From positions 6,617-25,272 of the forward strand of contig MGXQ01000065.1 of the NCBI GenBank assembly GCA_001801405.1: 18,656 nt of DNA, in the 5' to 3' direction. A model generated the notes under the pieces. That model saw nothing but the letters and a program-made list of their open reading frames with translations, did no database searches and was not told where the DNA came from. Position numbers and translations under genes: made by a program. This stretch comes from Gammaproteobacteria bacterium RIFCSPHIGHO2_02_FULL_42_13. GTDB lineage: Bacteria; Pseudomonadota; Gammaproteobacteria; UBA12402. Below, one piece after another: positions 7,571 through 16,211 of this stretch. Position 1 is the first letter of the stretch; the number at the start of each line of letters is the position of its first letter.

Positions 7571-8029
7571 ATGTCAACTGAACAAATACAGCACGAGTTT
7601 AAACACGAAGGCGTCGTTCGCGACTCCATGGAAGTAAATATCGTCAGCGCTGAAGAATCTATTTTTTCAGGTCGTGCGCGCGTATTAATTGCGCCCGCTG
7701 AACAAGGTGAAATGGGTATTTATCCAGGTCATTCGCAATTATTAACGATGTTGGTGCCCGGTGCGATTCAGTTGTTTGGCATGGATGATACCGAGAGATC
7801 TTATTATGTGTCTGGCGGTATTATGGAAATTCAACCGCATTGCGTGACGATTTTAGCAGATACAGTAATTCGTGCTGAAGATATTGATTTACAGCGCGCC
7901 GAAGAAGCACGAGAAAGCGCCAAAAAAATATTAACAACCGGCAAAAAAATGGATGATTACACCACTGTCTTAATCGAGCTCACAAATGCCATGGCGCAGC
8001 TCAAGGCCGCTAAAAAACGTCGTCGGTAG
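7571..8029 (+). CDS. atpC: ATP synthase F1 subunit epsilon
   Basis: Epsilon sits at the foot of the central stalk and modulates ATP hydrolysis. The protein has the N-terminal beta-sandwich domain (VNIVSAEESIFSGRARVLIAP, GEMGIYPGHSQLLTML, SGGIMEIQPHCVTILADT) and a C-terminal two-helix domain ending in a basic KAAKKRRR. The preferred start, ATG 7571, gives 152 residues, with a weak GAGAGA (7558-7563) 7 bases upstream. That leaves about 19 residues before the point where E. coli epsilon begins. A start at ATG 7628 would give a protein of 133 residues nearer the usual 139, but it has no visible ribosome binding site. Upstream in-frame starts (TTG 7532, ATG 7556) overlap or adjoin the hairpin. It is the last gene of the atp operon; no terminator hairpin follows. 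Confidence 0.93.
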   Translation: MSTEQIQHEFKHEGVVRDSMEVNIVSAEESIFSGRARVLIAPAEQGEMGIYPGHSQLLTMLVPGAIQLFGMDDTERSYYVSGGIMEIQPHCVTILADTVIRAEDIDLQRAEEARESAKKILTTGKKMDDYTTVLIELTNAMAQLKAAKKRRR

Positions 8030-8091
8030 GTTATTTGTTCAATAAAGAGGAATGTATTTTTTTTGAAATAAAAATTTGGGAGGTATACAGT

Positions 8092-10899
8092 ATGCCAACA
8101 GTTCTTGAAGCGGCTTTAATTAAAGCGATAAAAGAGAGCTCCGCGAAAAACGTGCAAGATGCATTACAACATTTTCAATCGGACAAAATTGAGCTAAATG
8201 CAATAACAGATGAAGAAGGGAAGGATTTGTTATATCTGGCAGCGACGAGTCAGATCGATGCATTACCAAAAACGCAGTTGTTATTATTACTAGGGTTAAA
8301 TACGGCAGTAAATTTGGCGTTTCTAGGCGCTGTGCGGATGGGTCGTGTTGATATTATGGCGGTTCTATATGAAGCCAGCAAAGACAAGGCCTTAATCATC
8401 AGACAAGCCAGTCCAAAATTAGGATGGACACCAGTTTTTATGTCTGTTTTTTATGAACAACGAGCGGCGTTGCAATGGCTCATTGAACATGGCGCGGCCG
8501 AAGATCTTACAACACCTAATAATGATGGCCAAACGCCCTTAATGGTCGCTGTCCGGAATCCGGCATTACTGGAAGAATTTTTCCATGATATTTGGCAAAC
8601 AGAGATTCATCGGAAAGATAAGCTCGGTAGAACTGCTATACACCACTCTGCTCTTGTTGGTTCTGTGGCAGGAATGGAATGGCTCGCTCAACGAGGAGGT
8701 GTTGAGCTACTCCTTGTGCCAGCGCAAACAGGTGCAACCCCCTTTCAGATTGCCGCCACTCAGGGGCATGTAACCGTTTTGGCGTGGATATGTGAAAAAA
8801 TTGGAAAAACGGAATTAACTCGACAGGAAAAAGAGGCTCAAACGACGCCGTTTGCTGCTGCCGCTCGAAAGGGCCAACTAAACGTGTTGGATTGGTTTAT
8901 GACATATCCAGAGGGGGCTGCCGAGATGCATCGTCCAGATGCAGAAGGCCGTCTGCCTATTCATTATGTAGTGAGAGCAGGTTGTTTGTCCTCATTCAAT
9001 TGGTTGGTAGAGCGGGGGGTGTCAGCAGATATGCATTCTGTTGATACGGAAGGGCGAACCCTATTTTATGATGCAGCCCTAGCGGAGGAGAGTGATGAAC
9101 TGTTTTTTATCTTAGAGAAATTATTTAACGTTTGTCCAGAATATATTGATAGGCCAAATCGCCAGGGTAAAACGCCTTTGTGGGTGGCGGGCCTAAAGGG
9201 ACATGCTAAAACAGTAGATTGGCTACTTAATCGTATCGAAAAAATAGATCATGATGGACGGTTTGGCATTGTTGCACTGTTGACTCAGGTTATTTTGACA
9301 GAAGGTGGAAGTGAAGCAGTATTTGAACGGCTATTACAAGTGCCAGGATTTAATATTAATGGCAACAGTGGAAAAGTTCCATCAATAACCGCTGCTTGTA
9401 TGCATAAAAGACACAAGATGATTCATCGTTTGCTTCTTATGCCAGGCATTGATGTTAATCGTTCATTCGCAGAGCATGAGTTCCTCCGACCGATTGCTTA
9501 TGCGATTAGCAATAATGATCTTGAAGGAGTTAAAATGCTGGTTGAAGCTGGTTGTGATCTGTGGCTCTCGTCCGGTATTTCTGCTTATCACATAGCCTAT
9601 CCAGAGCATCTTGAGATTGCGGAGTATTTGCTTGAAGCTGATCGAGACAGGCAAAATCGTGCTGTTCGCAAAGACGCACCTAATGTACTTAATGAGGTAG
9701 TCGCAGAGCTCAAAATAGATCGCCATGATCCTGTATTTATGCAAGTGCTTCTTGAAAGAGCTAATCAACCGATTAGTTCAGGTGATAGACAAGCGGAATT
9801 GCTGAAAATACAAAATTTAGAAATGATTCGAATATTAGAATCAGAAAAAGTTCAGCGCGGGTTACCATCCGGTATCACCCAGACGTTAGAAAGAGAATAT
9901 CCTGGGATACTCCAAGAATACCGCCTAAGACTAGCCAAAGAAGCGGCAGAAACATATTTGGTTGGCGAAGCGCGCTTAAAAGCATTTTATTTTCATTTGC
10001 AAAGCAAACTGACAGAATTTTTTCTCGCTTATAAGGTGTTAAGCTCTGGCTTAGTGACGCGAGAGAGAGAAACAACCGAAACAATGGCAGAAAAAGGGAT
10101 TAGTCTGTTAGGTGCAATCATACCGATACCCGGTGTTTCAGTGATTGCAAATGCCATATCTGCCGGCGTCGCTCGCGGGCTAGATCGCAGAATCATGAAG
10201 AAATATCAATTTTTTTCTGAATTATTGCGTAATTTATCGGTTTTGGATAAGGCGGTACAAGATGGCGCAAGAGAGTTAACCTTCAAATATGAAGATCAAA
10301 TTTTACAGTTAGCTACAGCAGAAGACACTAATAAGTTATCCGAAGGAGTTGTCGCTCGATTCATTATGTTGCTCGACCAAGAATATTTTGATGCATCGCG
10401 ACCGGTGTCGGAACAGTTAAGTTTAGCTATTAGCAACCCAGATTTTTATCAGCAACCTATTTGGCGAAGAGGCGTGTTTTTGCATACTATTCATGGGCAA
10501 AAATGGTTGTTAGATGATATATTTGAAAAAACAGGTGTTCAACTCTCAACGGGAGAACGGTATAAACGACAGAATGGTGAACCCGGTGTCTATGGTTATC
10601 GCTTGGGTTTTCTAACAGAGATTCAGCGACCAGGATTCATTGTAGAATCTCGAATTAAAGATCGCCATCCATTGGCTGAGAACCCATTTCGTTTTAGTTG
10701 TTCAGCTTCTTTGGATTCTCATCCTGTTACCGGATCATCGGGTGCTGGCGCAGGCGGCGCATTTCCTAGAGGCGTAACACATAGTGGCCTGTATGGATCG
10801 CATGCACGGAACCTATCGCGACAACCGGGTTCTGAGAGAGAAACATTATTATCACAAGACTCAACCGAGAGAGGAGGTGATTGTTGTGTGGTATTGTGA
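8092..10899 (+). CDS. Ankyrin-repeat protein with C-terminal CaaX box, probable secreted effector
   Basis: This protein of 935 residues has no signal peptide. ATG 8092 is chosen because GGGAGG (8078-8083) lies 8 bases upstream; an upstream in-frame TTG (8035) has no such support. Residues about 110-385 contain five to seven ankyrin-type repeats, recognisable as DGQTPLMVAV (145-154), LGRTAIHHSALVG (178-190), TGATPFQIAATQGH (213-226), TTPFAAAARKGQ (251-262), EGRLPIHYVVRAG (285-297) and QGKTPLWVAGLKGH (358-371). More degenerate repeats continue to about 515. Residues 530-660 are helical and charged. A hydrophobic stretch GISLLGAIIPIPGVSV (669-684) runs on to about 695, and a domain I do not recognise follows to about 860. 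The tail (865-930) is Gly/Ser-rich and probably disordered, ending D-C-C-V-V-L. The last four residues, CVVL, form a CaaX box of the geranylgeranyl type, with a preceding cysteine that could be acylated. Ankyrin proteins with CaaX boxes are known type IV effectors in Legionella; that role here is inferred. The gene begins 62 bases after atpC. Confidence 0.85.
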   Translation: MPTVLEAALIKAIKESSAKNVQDALQHFQSDKIELNAITDEEGKDLLYLAATSQIDALPKTQLLLLLGLNTAVNLAFLGAVRMGRVDIMAVLYEASKDKALIIRQASPKLGWTPVFMSVFYEQRAALQWLIEHGAAEDLTTPNNDGQTPLMVAVRNPALLEEFFHDIWQTEIHRKDKLGRTAIHHSALVGSVAGMEWLAQRGGVELLLVPAQTGATPFQIAATQGHVTVLAWICEKIGKTELTRQEKEAQTTPFAAAARKGQLNVLDWFMTYPEGAAEMHRPDAEGRLPIHYVVRAGCLSSFNWLVERGVSADMHSVDTEGRTLFYDAALAEESDELFFILEKLFNVCPEYIDRPNRQGKTPLWVAGLKGHAKTVDWLLNRIEKIDHDGRFGIVALLTQVILTEGGSEAVFERLLQVPGFNINGNSGKVPSITAACMHKRHKMIHRLLLMPGIDVNRSFAEHEFLRPIAYAISNNDLEGVKMLVEAGCDLWLSSGISAYHIAYPEHLEIAEYLLEADRDRQNRAVRKDAPNVLNEVVAELKIDRHDPVFMQVLLERANQPISSGDRQAELLKIQNLEMIRILESEKVQRGLPSGITQTLEREYPGILQEYRLRLAKEAAETYLVGEARLKAFYFHLQSKLTEFFLAYKVLSSGLVTRERETTETMAEKGISLLGAIIPIPGVSVIANAISAGVARGLDRRIMKKYQFFSELLRNLSVLDKAVQDGARELTFKYEDQILQLATAEDTNKLSEGVVARFIMLLDQEYFDASRPVSEQLSLAISNPDFYQQPIWRRGVFLHTIHGQKWLLDDIFEKTGVQLSTGERYKRQNGEPGVYGYRLGFLTEIQRPGFIVESRIKDRHPLAENPFRFSCSASLDSHPVTGSSGAGAGGAFPRGVTHSGLYGSHARNLSRQPGSERETLLSQDSTERGGDCCVVL

Positions 10900-11220
10900 G
10901 CATTGAAAATGTCTTGGTCTCGACTTAATCTGACACGTCACTGATCATACAATATGCGCTTCATAAAACGACCTATTTGTCAGTTGCAAAAAATACAATG
11001 TGAAGATTTCCCCGCGGCTTGCCGCGAGGGATATTGCGCTTGGGGATTCTCAAGGGGAGAGGGCGGAACGCTCCCCTTGAGTCGCCATTCGCGCGGGTTT
11101 CCCGCGAAGGCGATACAAGAAATACCTCGGGTAAACTCGCGCTTATAGATTTTTCCCCCATTATTCGATATAGTTCATGCCATAAACGCTTTTGCTAGAA
11201 GATATTAAGCGGAAAATACA
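10900..11220. other. 321-base gap with GC-rich hairpins, no gene
   Basis: No convincing coding sequence is present: short open frames on both strands here are translations of the palindromes. The first 100 bases are AT-rich and featureless, the middle (11009-11113) is the hairpin cluster listed separately, and the last 60 bases lead into the HD-domain gene. No clear intrinsic terminator for the ankyrin gene was seen; a 4-base-pair stem at 11128-11139 followed after 10 bases by TTTTT is too weak to call. Confidence 0.7.
11009..11113. repeat. Three consecutive GC-rich inverted repeats
   Basis: Hairpin 1 pairs TCCCCGCGGC (11009-11018) with GCCGCGAGGGA (11021-11031), with one bulged A and a TT loop. 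Hairpin 2 pairs CTCAAGGGGAG (11049-11059) perfectly with CTCCCCTTGAG (11071-11081), with an 11-base loop. Hairpin 3 pairs TCGCC (11082-11086) with GGCGA (11109-11113) outside and CGCGGG (11092-11097) with CCCGCG (11101-11106) inside, with a TTT loop. Hairpins 2 and 3 abut. The GC content contrasts sharply with the surrounding AT-rich DNA. It may be a dispersed palindromic repeat cluster or a structured RNA; neither can be decided from one copy. Confidence 0.65.
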
Positions 11221-12561
11221 ATGATTCAATTTCATGTCATAAAAGACCCTGTCCATGGGGCCATGCAGTTTACTACCCTAGAAGATAGCTGGATTAAGCC
11301 TTTTCTGGACAGTGGTAATGTTCAACGTTTGCGCCATATTCGCCAATTAGGTTTGGCCGATTGGATTTTCCCCGGAGCCGTGCATACGCGCTTTAGTCAT
11401 TCGGTCGGCTGTTGTTATGTGGGCAGTCAGATCTGTAATAAACTCGGTGTCTCAACGCGAGACAAGCAGCTCGTGATGCTTGCGTGTCTTTTGCATGATA
11501 TTGGTCATGGCCCGTTTTCGCACGCATTTGAAACATTGTTTTATCAAGGAGGCATTCGCCACGAGCTATGGACGCCGATGTTTATTGCTGACTATGCGAA
11601 TGAAGGATTTTTATCATCATTCAATAAAAAAAATCCTGATTATCCGTTGAGCCAAGAAGATCTTAAAATCATCCAAGATTTAATTGGACATAAGTCAGAA
11701 TCCACTCTTTTATCCGATATTGTATCATCACAATTAGATGCTGATCGATTAGATTATTTGCATCGTGATAGTCATTTTTGCGGCGTGACGTATGGTGAAT
11801 ATGATTTTCGTTGGTTGCTGCATTGTTTAACCGTTATCGAACAAGATGGCGTAGCGCGATTAGGCGTGACAACAAAAGGTATTGGCGTTGTCGAACAATA
11901 TTTAATGGCGCGTCGCTTGATGGTTCGCAATGTTTATCATCACGGCAAGAAACACGGTGGTGAATTTTTTCTGCAATCGTTTTTGCATTATTTAGCGCAA
12001 GCAGTAAATGAGGACGGCTATTTTAAAGAGCTGGCCGCGAACCCATTAATTATATTTCTGCAATCCGTCAATAACTATAATGCGCAGGCCAAGCAAACAT
12101 CTAATTTAAACGCTTTAAAAACAGAGTTTTTGAAACAAAATTACGCGCTCTATAAGCAATTATGTGATTATGATATTTATGCTGTTATTCGCCATTTGGC
12201 GCATCAGAATTTTAATCATACTAGCGTAACATTGGCAAAACGATTATATGCGCGGCAATTGCCAAAAGTGATTTATATTGACGAAAAATCTGTGGATCGT
12301 GTTTCGCAACAAATTGAAAAAATCAAAAAACAACATGATATCGAAGATTGGCAGATCACTTTATTACAGTTGCCGCATTTATCTTATGAAATGGAACAGA
12401 ATCCCATTTTAATTCAAGATTCATTCGGCCGCGTGAGCTTTTTGCACGACGACTCATTAATGGTAGAGGCGTTATCGGATCGGCGTGAAAATTCATCATT
12501 AGTGTGCATTGATACAAACATTTTACATCATTTTGCAATAAAAAAATTGATAGGAGATTAA
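11221..12561 (+). CDS. HD-domain phosphohydrolase (COG1078/SAMHD1-like)
   Basis: This is a protein of 446 residues from the family of HD-domain metal phosphohydrolases related to dNTP triphosphohydrolases (B. subtilis YwfO type and SAMHD1). The metal ligands are visible in order: His60 in HTRFSHSVG, His92-Asp93 in LLHDIGHGPFSH (91-101), and Asp175 in the run DADRLDYLHRD (173-183). The N-terminus has the typical IKDPVHG and an arginine-rich NVQRLRHIRQLG just before the first ligand. The family usually hydrolyses nucleotides to the nucleoside and triphosphate or pyrophosphate, but the substrate of this member is unknown. The start ATG 11221 has only a weak GCGGAA upstream. It ends one base before glmU, so all three following genes probably share a transcript. 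Confidence 0.88.
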   Translation: MIQFHVIKDPVHGAMQFTTLEDSWIKPFLDSGNVQRLRHIRQLGLADWIFPGAVHTRFSHSVGCCYVGSQICNKLGVSTRDKQLVMLACLLHDIGHGPFSHAFETLFYQGGIRHELWTPMFIADYANEGFLSSFNKKNPDYPLSQEDLKIIQDLIGHKSESTLLSDIVSSQLDADRLDYLHRDSHFCGVTYGEYDFRWLLHCLTVIEQDGVARLGVTTKGIGVVEQYLMARRLMVRNVYHHGKKHGGEFFLQSFLHYLAQAVNEDGYFKELAANPLIIFLQSVNNYNAQAKQTSNLNALKTEFLKQNYALYKQLCDYDIYAVIRHLAHQNFNHTSVTLAKRLYARQLPKVIYIDEKSVDRVSQQIEKIKKQHDIEDWQITLLQLPHLSYEMEQNPILIQDSFGRVSFLHDDSLMVEALSDRRENSSLVCIDTNILHHFAIKKLIGD

Positions 12562-12562
12562 C

Positions 12563-13918
12563 ATGAGTTTAAATATTGTTATATTGGCGGCAGGACAAGG
12601 TAAACGCATGCATTCGAATTTGCCGAAAGTATTGCATTGTTTGGGCGGAAAAACATTGTTAGAACATGTGGTGGATGCGGTTGCGTCGATTGAGAAAGAT
12701 AAAATTTATGTCGTTTACAGCGATAATGTTGTACCTGAAAAGCTTTCACATTTATCGGTGAGTTGGGTTAAACAAGAAAAGCCACTTGGCACTGCACATG
12801 CGGTGCACCAAGTATTGCCTGAACTCGATGAAAATTCACATGCGCTGGTGTTGTGCGGTGATGTGCCTCTCATTACAGCAAACACCGTGCAGCGATTAAT
12901 CGATCGTACGGCAGAAGATGCGGTGGGTTGTTTAACGGCAATGATAAAATATCCCAGCGGTTTTGGTCGTGTGATTCGCGGTGCGCGCGGGCAATTGCAA
13001 TCAATTGTTGAAGAGCGCGATGCCACTGATCGGCAGCGCAAAATTCGCGAAGTGAATGCGGGGATTTATATTGTGCCTGTTCGCTATTTAAAACAATGGT
13101 TGCCTTCATTAAAAGCGCACAACGCGCAAAACGAATATTATTTTACTGATATTATTGCGTCGGCGATTGAAGATCAGGTTACCGTGCAAACAACATACGC
13201 CGGCAGTGTGATGGAAATTCAAGGCATTAATGACCTCGATCAGTTGTCGCGATTGGAGCGTTATTGGCAACGTGAAAATTCGCGATGTTATATGCAAGCG
13301 GGATTAACATTAAAAGATCCTGAGCGATTTGATGTGCGCGGCATATTTGAATTTGGTCGCGATACGACAGTGGATGTCAATGTTATCATTGAAGGTGTCG
13401 TTAAAGTTGGCGCCAATTGTTTGATTGGTTCAAATGTTGTATTACGCAATGTGACATTGGGTAACCATGTTGAAGTAAAGCCGAATAGCATTATTGAGGA
13501 AGCAACGATAGCAGATCATTGTACGATTGGCCCTTTTGCGCGTGTTCGTCCGGGCACGCAATTGGATGAAAATGTAAGAATAGGTAATTTTGTTGAACTG
13601 AAAAAAGCCGAAGTACATGAGGGAAGTAAAATAAGTCACTTAAGTTATATTGGCGATGCGATGATTGGCAAAAACGTTAATATTGGCGCAGGCACGATTA
13701 CCTGTAATTATGATGGCGCGAATAAGCATCGCACGGTCATCGGCGATAATGCGTTTATCGGCTCAGATTCACAATTTATTGCGCCGGTGACGGTGGGCGA
13801 AAACGCGACGATCGGCGCAGGCTCGACGATTACACAAGATGCGCCGGCTGATAAGTTGACCGTTGCACGCTCGAAACAGGTGACGATTGAAGGTTGGAAG
13901 CGACCGGAGAAAGATTAA
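12563..13918 (+). CDS. glmU: Bifunctional GlcNAc-1-P uridyltransferase / GlcN-1-P acetyltransferase
   Basis: GlmU acetylates glucosamine-1-phosphate and then couples it to UTP, giving UDP-GlcNAc for peptidoglycan and lipid A. It has 451 residues (E. coli 456). The N-terminal Rossmann-like domain starts with the nucleotide-binding motif LAAGQGKRM (8-16), followed by LPKVLH with the conserved lysine (Lys22). The C-terminal half is a left-handed beta helix of hexapeptide repeats, with NFVELKKAEV, SHLSYIGDAMIG (holding the catalytic histidine) and NIGAGTITCNYDG all intact. ATG 12563 has a good AGGAG (12552-12556) 6 bases upstream. glmS follows after 14 bases, as in E. coli, where the pair also lies just downstream of the atp operon. 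Confidence 0.97.
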   Translation: MSLNIVILAAGQGKRMHSNLPKVLHCLGGKTLLEHVVDAVASIEKDKIYVVYSDNVVPEKLSHLSVSWVKQEKPLGTAHAVHQVLPELDENSHALVLCGDVPLITANTVQRLIDRTAEDAVGCLTAMIKYPSGFGRVIRGARGQLQSIVEERDATDRQRKIREVNAGIYIVPVRYLKQWLPSLKAHNAQNEYYFTDIIASAIEDQVTVQTTYAGSVMEIQGINDLDQLSRLERYWQRENSRCYMQAGLTLKDPERFDVRGIFEFGRDTTVDVNVIIEGVVKVGANCLIGSNVVLRNVTLGNHVEVKPNSIIEEATIADHCTIGPFARVRPGTQLDENVRIGNFVELKKAEVHEGSKISHLSYIGDAMIGKNVNIGAGTITCNYDGANKHRTVIGDNAFIGSDSQFIAPVTVGENATIGAGSTITQDAPADKLTVARSKQVTIEGWKRPEKD

Positions 13919-13932
13919 CGAGGAGATAAACT

Positions 13933-15762
13933 ATGTGCGGCATCGTTGGTGCAATTTCACAGCGTGATGTAGGCAAATTATTATTAGAAGGGCTCAAGCG
14001 TTTAGAATACCGCGGATATGATTCAGCAGGAATCTCGATGATTAATCATCAGGGGCAATTATGTCGCTTGCGCACGCAAGGGAGGGTGGCTAAATTACTT
14101 GAGTCGTTTGAAAAAAATCCTATCGCCGGTACGCTCGGTATTTCTCATACCCGCTGGGCAACGCATGGAATTCCACATGAACGCAACGCACATCCGCATC
14201 AGTCGGGCGATGATATTGCCGTCGTGCATAATGGGATTGTCGAAAATTTTGAAACGTTGCGTGATCAATTGTTTCAATCAGGTTATATATTTCACTCAGA
14301 AACCGATACAGAAACCATTGCGCATTTAATGCATTGCGAATTTCAAAAAACCGATGATTTTTTAAAAGCGGCAAAAAATGTTGCTGGACAATTAAAAGGT
14401 GCATTTGCATTAGGTATTATTAATGTCAAAGATCCCGATCGATTGATCGCCGTGCGCTGCGGCAGTCCTTTAGTTGTCGGCATTGGCATCGAAGAAAACT
14501 TTTTGGCGTCTGATCCGATTGCGTTGGTCGGCGTGACACAACAGTTTATTTTTTTAGAGGATGGCGATATTGCCGACGTTAAACGCGATAAAATTACGAT
14601 TTATGATAAACACGGCAAAGAGATAACACGCGATATTCATATCTCTGAATTAACCTATGATTCAGCGAGTTTGGGCGAGTATCGTCATTTTATGTTAAAA
14701 GAAATTTTTGAACAGCCCGAAGCGTTGCGCACGACGCTCGGTTGTTCATTGAATGAAAATGATGTTTCACCCGATGCATTTGGTGTGGAATCAAAAGCAT
14801 GTTTAGAGAAAACAAGTCATGTGACGATTGTGGCGTGTGGAACCAGCCACCATGCGGCGATGATCGCGCGCTATTGGATAGAAGAATTGGCGCATATTCC
14901 TTGTCAGGTGGAGATTGCGAGCGAATTTCGTTATCGCCATGTGATCGTTCAACCCAATACGTTGTTTGTCACGATTTCTCAGTCAGGCGAAACAGCCGAT
15001 ACATTGGCGGCCTTGCGTTTGGCAAAAGAAATGGATTATTTAGGAGCGTTGACGATTTGTAACGTGCCGGCGAGTTCGCTTGTGCGCGAATCCGATTTTG
15101 CATTTATCACGCGCGCCGGCGTTGAAGTGGGTGTGGCATCGACAAAAGCATTTACCACGCAATTATTAGGATTATTATTGTTGGCGGTCACATTGGCGCG
15201 ATCAACCATCGACAAAAAACAACGCGCAAAACTCATTCAATTGTTGCGCGAATTACCCGATGAAATTGATGAGGTTTTAAAACTGTCCGAACGCATTCGA
15301 GAATTAGCCGATTTATTTGCCAACAAACAACATGCATTATTTTTGGGTCGTGGTTTGCAATATCCCGTTGCGCTTGAAGGCGCATTAAAATTAAAAGAGA
15401 TTTCGTATATTCATGCAGAAGGCTATCCGGCGGGTGAATTAAAACATGGACCGTTGGCGTTAGTGGATAAAAATATGCCGGTGATTGCGGTGGCGCCGAG
15501 CAATGATTTATTGGAAAAGTTAAAATCTAATTTACAAGAAGTGCGCGCGCGCGGCGGCCAGCTGATTGTGTTCGCCGATACACAATCGGGAATTAAAAAC
15601 GGCGATGATATCATTACGATCGAAATGCCCAAAGTGGATAATCTAATCGCACCGATCGTTTACACGGTACCATTACAACTTTTATCGTATTACGTCGCCT
15701 TAATCAAAGGCACCGACGTCGATCACCCTCGGAATTTAGCGAAGTCGGTGACGGTGGAGTAG
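13933..15762 (+). CDS. glmS: Glutamine-fructose-6-phosphate aminotransferase (isomerizing)
   Basis: GlmS converts fructose-6-phosphate and glutamine to glucosamine-6-phosphate, the entry step to amino sugars. It has 609 residues, identical to the E. coli length. After loss of the initiator Met, the N-terminal Cys of MCGIVGAI is the glutaminase nucleophile. The motifs RLEYRGYDSAG, HTRWATHG and HNGIVEN complete that domain. The C-terminal half has two SIS sugar-isomerase domains: ACGTSHHA and TISQSGETADT in the first, and a second ending KSVTVE, the usual C-terminus. The ribosome binding site AGGAG (13921-13925) lies 7 bases before ATG. It is the last gene of the probable HD-glmU-glmS operon. 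No glmS ribozyme-like leader fits in the 14-base gap. The stop lies 2 bases from a convergent gene. Confidence 0.97.
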   Translation: MCGIVGAISQRDVGKLLLEGLKRLEYRGYDSAGISMINHQGQLCRLRTQGRVAKLLESFEKNPIAGTLGISHTRWATHGIPHERNAHPHQSGDDIAVVHNGIVENFETLRDQLFQSGYIFHSETDTETIAHLMHCEFQKTDDFLKAAKNVAGQLKGAFALGIINVKDPDRLIAVRCGSPLVVGIGIEENFLASDPIALVGVTQQFIFLEDGDIADVKRDKITIYDKHGKEITRDIHISELTYDSASLGEYRHFMLKEIFEQPEALRTTLGCSLNENDVSPDAFGVESKACLEKTSHVTIVACGTSHHAAMIARYWIEELAHIPCQVEIASEFRYRHVIVQPNTLFVTISQSGETADTLAALRLAKEMDYLGALTICNVPASSLVRESDFAFITRAGVEVGVASTKAFTTQLLGLLLLAVTLARSTIDKKQRAKLIQLLRELPDEIDEVLKLSERIRELADLFANKQHALFLGRGLQYPVALEGALKLKEISYIHAEGYPAGELKHGPLALVDKNMPVIAVAPSNDLLEKLKSNLQEVRARGGQLIVFADTQSGIKNGDDIITIEMPKVDNLIAPIVYTVPLQLLSYYVALIKGTDVDHPRNLAKSVTVE

Positions 15763-15764
15763 TG

Positions 15765-16175
15765 TTATGATCTCTTACAGACGCTGTCTTTTGGGCGGGT
15801 GCCACATTTAAGCTCGCACTTATCTGTGATTTTGATATCAGAGGCGCCCCAGACATATCTCATCCACTTAAATGTTGTTTTGCTTGTTGATATGCCGACG
15901 GCATAACAATTGTTATCGCTCAACACATCTTTTGTGTATGTCGCATACCCCACCTCATGAAAGTTGGCGCGGCTTCTGATGGGTTGAGGCGTTGCGATTT
16001 GATTATACCCAGGATTGGCAGCTGCTAGGCTACACCCTTTGACAGTCACGTAATAAGTCTGCGCATTTTCATTAAAAATACAATCTGAGCTCGTGAAATT
16101 CACGGCGCCATAGCTTGTGACGCTACAGAGGGAAAGCAATGTTGCGATTAAAAACATTTTTATTCCATTGTTCAT
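15765..16175 (-). CDS. Small secreted cysteine-rich protein, unknown function
   Basis: I do not recognise this family. The protein has about 136 residues and a clear signal peptide (positive start, hydrophobic stretch FLIATLLSLCSV, likely cleavage near TSYG/AV). The mature part contains six cysteines, an even number compatible with three disulfides, two of them in a C-terminal CELKCGTRPKDSVCK. I prefer the ATG ending at 16175: AGGAG (complement of 16184-16188) is 8 bases from it but only 2 bases from the in-frame ATG at 16181, which would add two residues. It is the second gene of a minus-strand pair, 30 bases downstream of the other secreted protein, and its stop lies 2 bases from the end of glmS. 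The protein is probably periplasmic or exported. Confidence 0.7.
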   Translation of the reverse strand: MNNGIKMFLIATLLSLCSVTSYGAVNFTSSDCIFNENAQTYYVTVKGCSLAAANPGYNQIATPQPIRSRANFHEVGYATYTKDVLSDNNCYAVGISTSKTTFKWMRYVWGASDIKITDKCELKCGTRPKDSVCKRS

Positions 16176-16211
16176 TTTCATTTCTCCTATTCCGTCGAAT
16201 ATTCTAATAAA

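Noticed and set aside
10954..11161. Open frames of about 60 codons on both strands in the gap after the ankyrin gene
   Set aside because: They are translations through the GC-rich hairpins, have no ribosome binding sites and overlap each other.
13919..13932. glmS ribozyme or riboswitch before glmS
   Set aside because: Only 14 bases separate glmU and glmS and no structured leader is present.
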